A DNA stretch of 9,294 bases from Candidatus Roizmanbacteria bacterium (GTDB lineage: Bacteria > Patescibacteriota > Microgenomatia > UBA1406 > GWC2-37-13). Position 1 is the first letter of the stretch. Each line of letters opens with the position of its first letter. Made by a program: the position numbers and the translations under genes. Under the pieces are notes generated by a model. The model was given only the letters and a program-made list of their open reading frames with translations, did no database searches and was not told where the DNA came from. The stretch is from NCBI GenBank assembly GCA_016206365.1, contig JACQRR010000008.1, forward strand, positions 1 to 9,294. Reading direction: 5' to 3'. This document shows, piece by piece, positions 5,509-9,294 of this stretch.

Positions 5509-6048
5509 ATGTCATTCAAAGACTATTACAATTCAGAAGTTAAAAAGAAGTTAAAAGAAGAATTAAAGTTGAAGAATGTTATGGAAGTACCAAGTGTAAA
5601 AAAAATCGTCGTGAATGTTGGGGCTGGTGAAGCGGTTTCAAACAAAGCTATTTTAGATAAAATTAAAGAGCAGATAAGTCTGATAACCGGTCAAAAACCA
5701 ATAATTACAAAAGCGAGAAAATCTATTTCGGCATTTAAAGTACGAAAAGGATTACCAATTGGAGTTAAGGTAACTCTACGAGACAAAAAAATGTTTAGTT
5801 TCCTAGAAAAAATTATCAAGATTATAATACCAAGACTTAGAGATTTTAGGGGCATAAAATACAATAGCATAGACCAACATGGTAATTTGAACCTGGGATT
5901 TACCGAGCAAACGATATTTCCTGAGATTGATTTTGACAAAATTGATAAAATTAGAGGTTTGGAGGTGACGATTGTGACTAGCGCCAAAAGCAAAGATAAA
6001 GGAAAGAAGCTGTTTGAGTTATTAGGGATTCCATTTCAAACACGTTAG
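5509..6048 (+). CDS. rplE: Large-subunit ribosomal protein uL5
   Basis: L5 (179 aa, normal) binds 5S rRNA and contacts the P-site tRNA and the small-subunit head. Diagnostic parts are VPSVKKIVVNVGAGEAV near residues 27-43, the GQKPIITKARKSISAFKVRKG segment, VTLRDKKMFSFLEKI, and the NLGFTEQTIFPEIDFDKI motif late in the protein. It ends with the usual ELLGIPFQ. Ten A/T-only bases separate it from L24. The stop is TAG, followed by a short 8-nt tandem repeat. Confidence 0.97.
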   Translation: MSFKDYYNSEVKKKLKEELKLKNVMEVPSVKKIVVNVGAGEAVSNKAILDKIKEQISLITGQKPIITKARKSISAFKVRKGLPIGVKVTLRDKKMFSFLEKIIKIIIPRLRDFRGIKYNSIDQHGNLNLGFTEQTIFPEIDFDKIDKIRGLEVTIVTSAKSKDKGKKLFELLGIPFQTR

Positions 6049-6052
6049 CACA

Positions 6053-6068
6053 TTAACGGGTTAACGGG
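6053..6068 (+). repeat. Short tandem repeat before S14
   Basis: TTAACGGG occurs twice in a row, followed by a partial TTA. With a unit of 8 nt and only two copies it differs from the 7-nt arrays, but it has the same position between ribosomal genes. Confidence 0.55.
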
Positions 6069-6079
6069 TTATTTTCAGT

Positions 6080-6265
6080 ATGGCAAAGACATCGGATGAG
6101 GTCAAATTTAAAAAAAAACAGCGTTTTGAAGTTCGTTTTAGAAACCGTTGTCCATTTTGTGGCCGTGCCAGGGCCTATATGAGAAGGTTTGGGATGTGTA
6201 GAATATGCTTTCGTGAGAGGGCATTACAGGGTGAGATACCGGGAGTAAGGAAGATATCATGGTAA
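6080..6265 (+). CDS. rpsN: Small-subunit ribosomal protein uS14, zinc-binding form
   Basis: S14 (61 aa) lies in the small-subunit head and is needed for its late assembly. The short length and four cysteines, Cys24-x2-Cys27 and Cys40-x2-Cys43, identify the zinc-dependent short form (often called type Z). The end ALQGEIPGVRKISW is the usual C-terminus. In the common order S8 follows directly; here a 215-nt spacer with a palindromic element and then S19 intervene. Confidence 0.96.
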   Translation: MAKTSDEVKFKKKQRFEVRFRNRCPFCGRARAYMRRFGMCRICFRERALQGEIPGVRKISW

Positions 6266-6277
6266 GAAAGAAGTTAA

Positions 6278-6410
6278 AACAGGACTTACGCACTCAATTG
6301 TCATCCTGAGCGTTAGCGAAGGATCTCTCGCGAATGCGAGAACGCAAACAGGTTGCGAGATTCTTCACTTCGCTACGCTCCGTTCAGAATGACAGTGCGT
6401 AACTCCTGTT
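6278..6410. mobile_element. MITE-like nested inverted-repeat element
   Basis: The outer arms at 6278-6294 and 6394-6410 are 17-nt inverted repeats with one mismatch (AACAGGACTTACGCACT on the left). Inside lies a second palindrome bounded by GTCAT (6300-6304) and ATGAC (6389-6393), whose two sides share TAGCGAAG-like and ATTCTTC/GGATCT-like pairs. A small hairpin CTCGC-GAAT-GCGAG sits at 6327-6340. It is more G+C-rich than its surroundings and has no reading frame of note. AAGTTAAA occurs on both flanks and might be a target duplication, but similar A/T-rich words are common here. A non-autonomous transposable element is inferred; no transposase is present. Confidence 0.55.
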
Positions 6411-6458
6411 AAAAGTTAAAAATGAAAAGTTAAAAGTTGCAATTAAAAATTAAAAGTT
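6411..6458 (+). repeat. Heptanucleotide tandem array before S19
   Basis: Four 7-nt units (AAAAGTT, AAAAATG, then AAAAGTT twice) are followed, after six other bases, by AAAAATT and AAAAGTT. The array starts exactly where the MITE-like element ends and is separated from the S19 start by 22 A/T-rich bases. The unit is the same as that before L24. Confidence 0.75.
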
Positions 6459-6480
6459 ATTAAATTTTAAATTTAGTATC

Positions 6481-6765
6481 ATGTCAAGATCATTGAAAAA
6501 AGGTCCTTATATTGACCCAAAATTACTAAAAAAAATCTTAAAGCAGAAAGCAACTGATGAAAGAACGCCTATAAAAACTTGGGCTCGAGACTCTCAAGTA
6601 GCGCCAGAATTTGTAGGGCACAGGGTAGGAATTCACAACGGTCGTAAATTTGTTGAGATCTTAATCTCAGAAGTTATGGTAAGTCATCGTTTAGGAGAAT
6701 TTGCGCCGACGCGAATCTTTAGAAGTCACGGTAAAGTGACTAAAAAAATCATAGAAGCCACATAA
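6481..6765 (+). CDS. rpsS: Small-subunit ribosomal protein uS19, relocated
   Basis: S19 (94 aa, normal) forms a complex with S13 in the small-subunit head near the A-site tRNA. The family signature is unmistakable: MSRSLKKGPYIDPKLL at the start, then IKTWARDSQVAPEFVGH, the HNGRKFVEILISEVMVSHRLGEFAPTR core and a basic end. In almost all bacteria this gene lies between rplB and rplV. Here that junction is only 26 nt, and the gene sits between S14 and S8, four bases before S8. A MITE-like element and heptamer repeats precede it. The protein shows no sign of decay, so it is very likely the functional copy. Confidence 0.97.
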   Translation: MSRSLKKGPYIDPKLLKKILKQKATDERTPIKTWARDSQVAPEFVGHRVGIHNGRKFVEILISEVMVSHRLGEFAPTRIFRSHGKVTKKIIEAT

Positions 6766-6769
6766 TTAT

Positions 6770-7147
6770 ATGCAAAATTCTGTAATTGATTTAATAATCA
6801 GGATTAAAAATGGATATATGGCTCGAAAAGAGACTATTGAAGTATCCTATTCACATTTTAATCTAGAGGCCCTAAAGAAAATTAAACTACTTGGATTTAT
6901 AAAAAACTTCCGTGCAAATGAAAAAGAAATTCATGTTGAGCTGTTATATAAAGATCGAAATCCTGCCTTAACAGATGTTCAGATTTTTTCCAAACCAGGC
7001 AGGAGATTTTACGTTTCCTACAAAGACCTCAAACAGATTAGGGGAGGTCTAGGTTATTCTGTACTCTCAACATCAAAAGGAATATTATCAAATATAGAAG
7101 CAAGAAAAAGAAAAGTAGGCGGTGAATTATTATTTAGCATTTGGTAG
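6770..7147 (+). CDS. rpsH: Small-subunit ribosomal protein uS8
   Basis: S8 (125 aa, normal) binds 16S rRNA helix 21 in the platform; in E. coli it also represses the spc operon. The N-terminus VIDLIIRIKNGYMARKE and the C-terminal half, with KPGRRFYVSYKDL, GLGYSVLSTSKGILSN and KVGGELLFSIW, match the family. It begins four bases after the S19 stop. It ends in TAG, seven bases before the L6 start. Confidence 0.96.
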   Translation: MQNSVIDLIIRIKNGYMARKETIEVSYSHFNLEALKKIKLLGFIKNFRANEKEIHVELLYKDRNPALTDVQIFSKPGRRFYVSYKDLKQIRGGLGYSVLSTSKGILSNIEARKRKVGGELLFSIW

Positions 7148-7154
7148 GTTTTCT

Positions 7155-7712
7155 ATGTCAAAGATCGGAAATATTCCAGTTCGGATTCCGCCAGCTGTTC
7201 AGCTACAGATTTCCAAAGATACCATAACTATTAAGGGGCCCGAGGGAGAAGTGCAATTCAAGATTCCTAAAGTATTGAGGTTAATGCAAGAGGCGGATAG
7301 ATTTTTAGTAAAAACGCATGCTGAAGAAAAAAAAGTGAAGTCAATCCACGGGTTTTATCGACAGCTTATTTTTAATGCGATAAAAGGAGTTGTCACTCCT
7401 TGGCAGAAGAAATTGGAGGTTTTAGGTACGGGTTATAATGTAAAACTTCAAGGTGAAGATTTAATATTTAAGATAGGGTTTTCTCACGTCGTAATCTTTA
7501 AAAAAGAGCCCCAGATTGAATTTAAGGTAGAGGGAGACAATAAAGTGGTGGTAATGGGCCCGGATAAACAGCTGGTTGGTCAAGTAGCCTATCAAATAAG
7601 GATGCTGAAGCCGCCTGATGCTTATAAAGGAAAGGGTATTAGATACGAAGGGGAGAAAGTTAAACTTAAACCAGGTAAAAAAGTTAAGGCAACCACAGGT
7701 GCCACGGTTTAA
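7155..7712 (+). CDS. rplF: Large-subunit ribosomal protein uL6
   Basis: L6 (185 aa) binds 23S rRNA near the sarcin-ricin loop and the elongation-factor site. It contains the two repeated domains: an N-terminal one (SKIGNIPVRIPPAVQ and TIKGPEGEV), and a C-terminal one with LEVLGTGYNVKLQGEDLIFKIGFSH and GPDKQLVGQVAYQIR. The PPDAYKGKGIRYEGE motif near the end is diagnostic. I chose the ATG at 7155; a GTG at 7122 would add 11 residues without family support and overlap S8. TAGG upstream is the nearest thing to a Shine-Dalgarno motif in the whole window, and it is weak. Confidence 0.96.
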   Translation: MSKIGNIPVRIPPAVQLQISKDTITIKGPEGEVQFKIPKVLRLMQEADRFLVKTHAEEKKVKSIHGFYRQLIFNAIKGVVTPWQKKLEVLGTGYNVKLQGEDLIFKIGFSHVVIFKKEPQIEFKVEGDNKVVVMGPDKQLVGQVAYQIRMLKPPDAYKGKGIRYEGEKVKLKPGKKVKATTGATV

Positions 7713-7714
7713 CT

Positions 7715-7740
7715 CTGAAGTTGATCAAAGATCACTTCAG
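7715..7740 (+). promoter_or_regulatory. Strong hairpin in the L6-L18 spacer
   Basis: CTGAAGT (7715-7721) and GATC (7723-7726) pair with GATC (7730-7733) and ACTTCAG (7734-7740), giving an 11-bp stem with one bulged T and an AAA loop. It starts two bases after the L6 stop and ends 11 nt before the L18 start. No T run follows, so termination is unlikely. RNA processing, mRNA stability or control of L18 translation are possible roles, or it may simply be another palindromic repeat. Confidence 0.5.
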
Positions 7741-7751
7741 GCAATTAAATT

Positions 7752-8114
7752 ATGGTAAAAGTAAACAAAAATCGAGAACAAAGAAGAAAAAAAAGGATCA
7801 GTTCTAAGATATTTGGGATGAAGGAAAAACCGAGAATTTCTGTTTTTGCATCGAACCGGTACACTTACTCCCAACTCATCGAAGACTCTGACAGAGTGAC
7901 GCTTATTTCCTATTCAAGCCTAAAATTAGCTCGATCAAAAAATTATAAAAAAGACAAAAAAGTGGAAGAAGCAAAGACAGTTGGGTTAGAGTTAGCAAAG
8001 AAAGCCAAGGAATTGGGAATTAAAAAAGCAGTATTTGATCGTGGAAAATATTCCTATAAAGGAAGAGTAAAAGCATTAGCAGAAGGATTGAGAGAAGGAG
8101 GACTAGAGATATGA
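7752..8114 (+). CDS. rplR: Large-subunit ribosomal protein uL18
   Basis: L18 (120 aa, normal) binds 5S rRNA with L5 and brings it into the large subunit. The pattern is a basic N-terminal arm (REQRRKKRISSKIFG), then KPRISVFASNRYTYSQLIEDSDRVTL, a central helix, and the C-terminal AVFDRGKYSYKGRVKALAEGLREGGLE, the best-conserved part of the family. A hairpin lies just upstream, and a heptamer array begins directly after the TGA stop. Confidence 0.97.
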   Translation: MVKVNKNREQRRKKRISSKIFGMKEKPRISVFASNRYTYSQLIEDSDRVTLISYSSLKLARSKNYKKDKKVEEAKTVGLELAKKAKELGIKKAVFDRGKYSYKGRVKALAEGLREGGLEI

Positions 8115-8142
8115 AATTTCTAATTTCTAATTTCTAATTTCC
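8115..8142 (+). repeat. Heptanucleotide tandem array, L18/S5 spacer
   Basis: Three exact AATTTCT units and a fourth ending in C instead of T follow the L18 stop without a gap. They end 9 nt before the S5 ATG and occupy most of the spacer. Confidence 0.8.
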
Positions 8143-8151
8143 AAAATAACT

Positions 8152-8688
8152 ATGGCAGAGCAAAAATTGGAAGAAGAAAAAAAATACGAAGAGAAAGTTT
8201 TATTGATAAAACGAGTATCAAAAAAGATACCGGGGGGAAATTATGTTACCTTTTCGGCTCTTGTAGCGGTGGGAGATAAAAAAGGAAAAGTTGGAATTGG
8301 TCTGGCGAGAGGACTTGAGGTACCGATAGCTATTCAGAAAGCGATAAAGTATGCGAAAAAACATTTTATAGCAGTTCCTCTTTTTAAGAATACGTTTCCC
8401 CATGAAATTAAAGTTAAATATAAGGCGGCCTACATTTTGTTCAAGCCTGCTTCAGAAGGGACAGGCTTAAAAGTGGGAAGCGTTGCAAGAGTAATTTTGG
8501 ATCTTGTTGGAATAACCAACGCCTCGGGAAAGATCATCGGCTCACGTAATCAGATAGCAAATACCTATGCGGTAATGGAAGCGCTAAAGAAATTAAAACC
8601 GAGGAAGTTAGAGGTTAAAAGTGACACGAAGCGTCATCCCGAACTTGTTTCGGGATCTAAATCAGATGCTGAACCAAGTTCAGCATGA
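8152..8688 (+). CDS. rpsE: Small-subunit ribosomal protein uS5 with repeat-derived C-terminal tail
   Basis: S5 (178 aa) lies at the mRNA entry side and influences decoding accuracy. The N-terminal double-stranded-RNA-binding fold is visible in KVLLIKRVSKKIPGGNYVTFSALVAVGDKKGKVGIGLARGLEVP (residues 15-58), and the C-terminal domain in KPASEGTGLKVGSVARVILDLVGITNASGKIIGS (98-131). Family sequence ends near residue 153. The following residues are encoded by a palindromic repeat and include RHPELVSGS at 161-169, the same nine residues as at the end of L22. The stop TGA is supplied by the closing ATGAC of the element. A tail of this kind is probably tolerated, not functional. rpmD, which normally follows, is absent. 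Confidence 0.95.
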   Translation: MAEQKLEEEKKYEEKVLLIKRVSKKIPGGNYVTFSALVAVGDKKGKVGIGLARGLEVPIAIQKAIKYAKKHFIAVPLFKNTFPHEIKVKYKAAYILFKPASEGTGLKVGSVARVILDLVGITNASGKIIGSRNQIANTYAVMEALKKLKPRKLEVKSDTKRHPELVSGSKSDAEPSSA

Positions 8689-8689
8689 C
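8629..8689 (+). repeat. Dispersed palindromic element, copy 2 (S5 3' end)
   Basis: This copy is the better preserved one. After AAGC it runs from GTCAT (8633-8637) to ATGAC (8685-8689) and consists of two adjacent hairpins: ATCCCGAA/TTCGGGAT (8636-8643 with 8649-8656) and ATGCTGAAC/GTTCAGCAT (8666-8674 with 8678-8686, 3-nt loop). Its first 30 nt are identical to 3110-3139. It lies entirely within the S5 reading frame except for the last base. From memory, similar GTCAT...ATGAC repeats occur in many bacterial genomes and recall in-frame Rickettsia palindromic elements; I could not check this. Confidence 0.8.
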
Positions 8690-8697
8690 ACAACAAA

Positions 8698-8964
8698 ATG
8701 GATAATATTTTTAGTCATTTAGTAAAACTAGTTTCAAAAAAGAAAAAGAGACTTGGTCGTGGTTTAGGAAGTGGAAGGGGAGCAAAATCAGGCAGGGGAA
8801 CAACGAGACATCAAAAAGCTAGGGAAAGCATTCCTTTACATTTCGAAGGAGGGCAGGCTCGAATGGTGAAGAAATTTCCCCTTCTTAGGGGGAAAGGGAG
8901 AAACAAACCCAGAATAGTAAAAAAATTAAAAAAGAAAAAATTCTATGAAAGAAATAATCGATAA
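8698..8964 (+). CDS. rplO: Large-subunit ribosomal protein uL15, lacking the C-terminal domain
   Basis: L15 is a late-assembly protein with an extended N-terminal half threaded into 23S rRNA and a C-terminal globular half. The N-terminal half is clear: KKKKRLGRGLGSGRGAKSGRG near residues 15-35, HQKARES, then FEGGQARMVKKFPLLRGKGRNKP near 49-71. The protein then changes to a lysine-rich tail (KKLKKKKFYERNNR) and ends at 88 residues, against about 145 usually. secY begins inside its last 20 bases, so no DNA is left for the missing half. No other frame there resembles it. Gene loss of the domain is the simplest explanation; the run of A residues near 8919-8940 leaves a small chance of a sequencing or frameshift artefact. 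Confidence 0.9.
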   Translation: MDNIFSHLVKLVSKKKKRLGRGLGSGRGAKSGRGTTRHQKARESIPLHFEGGQARMVKKFPLLRGKGRNKPRIVKKLKKKKFYERNNR

Positions 8965-9294
8965 AATCAAATTATTATTACGTGACCCGCAATTAAAAAG
9001 GAAATTATTCTTCACTTTATTTATATTTCTTATTTTTCGTATTTTTGCCTTTTTACCAGTTCCAGCGATAGACCTTCCAAAACTCAGGACTTTATTTGCT
9101 CAAAATCAATTTCTCTCTCTATTGGATATTTTTTCTGGAGGAACGTTGATAAATTTTTCGGTGATGGCTTTAGGTTTGAATCCTTATATCAATGCATCTA
9201 TTATTATTCAACTTTTAACAGCTATTTTTCCTCGATTAGAACAACTAAGCAAAGAAGGTGAATATGGAAGATATAAAATTAATCAATATACTCG
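8945..9294 (+). CDS. secY: Preprotein translocase channel subunit SecY (5' part)
   Basis: SecY forms the protein-conducting channel of the Sec translocon in the cytoplasmic membrane. About 116 residues are present before the window ends. The cytoplasmic N-terminus (MKEIIDKIKLLLRDPQLKRK) leads into the first membrane segment at about residues 21-37 (hydrophobic, ending RIFAFLPVPAID). The plug region and second segment follow as LDIFSGGTLINFSVMALGLNPYINASIIIQLL, a diagnostic stretch. The ATG overlaps the end of L15 by 20 nt, implying coupling. Linking secY to the spc operon is standard. The 3' part is cut by the window. Confidence 0.95.
   Translation, partial: MKEIIDKIKLLLRDPQLKRKLFFTLFIFLIFRIFAFLPVPAIDLPKLRTLFAQNQFLSLLDIFSGGTLINFSVMALGLNPYINASIIIQLLTAIFPRLEQLSKEGEYGRYKINQYT

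Noticed and set aside
7122..7154. Earlier GTG start for L6 at 7122.
   Set aside because: The added 11 residues lie within the end of S8 and are not part of the family; the ATG at 7155 gives the standard SKIGNIP start.
8945..8964. L15-SecY overlap considered as a programmed frameshift making a fusion protein.
   Set aside because: SecY has its own ATG with a normal N-terminus, and such short overlaps are usual for coupled genes. The A-rich run alone is not enough evidence.

Overview
This window is most of a bacterial S10-spc ribosomal protein super-operon, all on the + strand. It runs from rplC (L3) through rplO (L15) into the 5' part of secY. The organism looks like a member of the Candidate Phyla Radiation (Patescibacteria), most likely Microgenomates. 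That view rests on the absence of rpmD (L30) between S5 and L15, an L3 N-terminus without the usual GMTQ motif, low G+C, and A/T-rich starts without Shine-Dalgarno motifs. The phylum assignment is inference. TGA is used as a stop several times (L23, S3, L16, L18, S5), so this is not one of the CPR lineages that read TGA as glycine.

Layout: positions 1-153 hold a -10-like box and a leader RNA with mutually exclusive hairpins, one of them an intrinsic-terminator shape. Then come L3, L4, L23, L2, L22, S3, L16, L29, S17, L14, L24, L5, S14, S19, S8, L6, L18, S5, L15 and secY (cut by the window end). Spacers are short except at 6266-6480. The order departs from the usual one in three ways: rpsJ (S10) does not lie directly upstream of rplC, rpsS (S19) has moved from between L2 and L22 to between S14 and S8, and rpmD is missing. 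L15 is only 88 residues and lacks its C-terminal globular domain.

The genes are conventional in function, but the DNA between them is not. Six sites carry about four tandem copies of a 7-nt unit, with different units at different sites; in one, the start codon of L2 is inside the array. Two near-identical ACGAAT palindromes sit just before L16 and L14. A 30-nt-identical palindromic element lies across the 3' ends of both L22 and S5 and gives both proteins the tail RHPELVSGS. A separate 133-nt nested inverted repeat resembling a MITE lies before the relocated S19.

The products together build the large-subunit core around the peptidyl-transferase centre and exit tunnel (L2, L3, L4, L22, L23, L29, L24, L16, L14, L15 and others), the small-subunit head and decoding region (S3, S14, S19, S5, S8, S17), and the SecY protein channel. 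The strongest leads are the leader attenuator, the heptamer arrays, the protein-invading palindromic repeat, the S19 move and the truncated L15.
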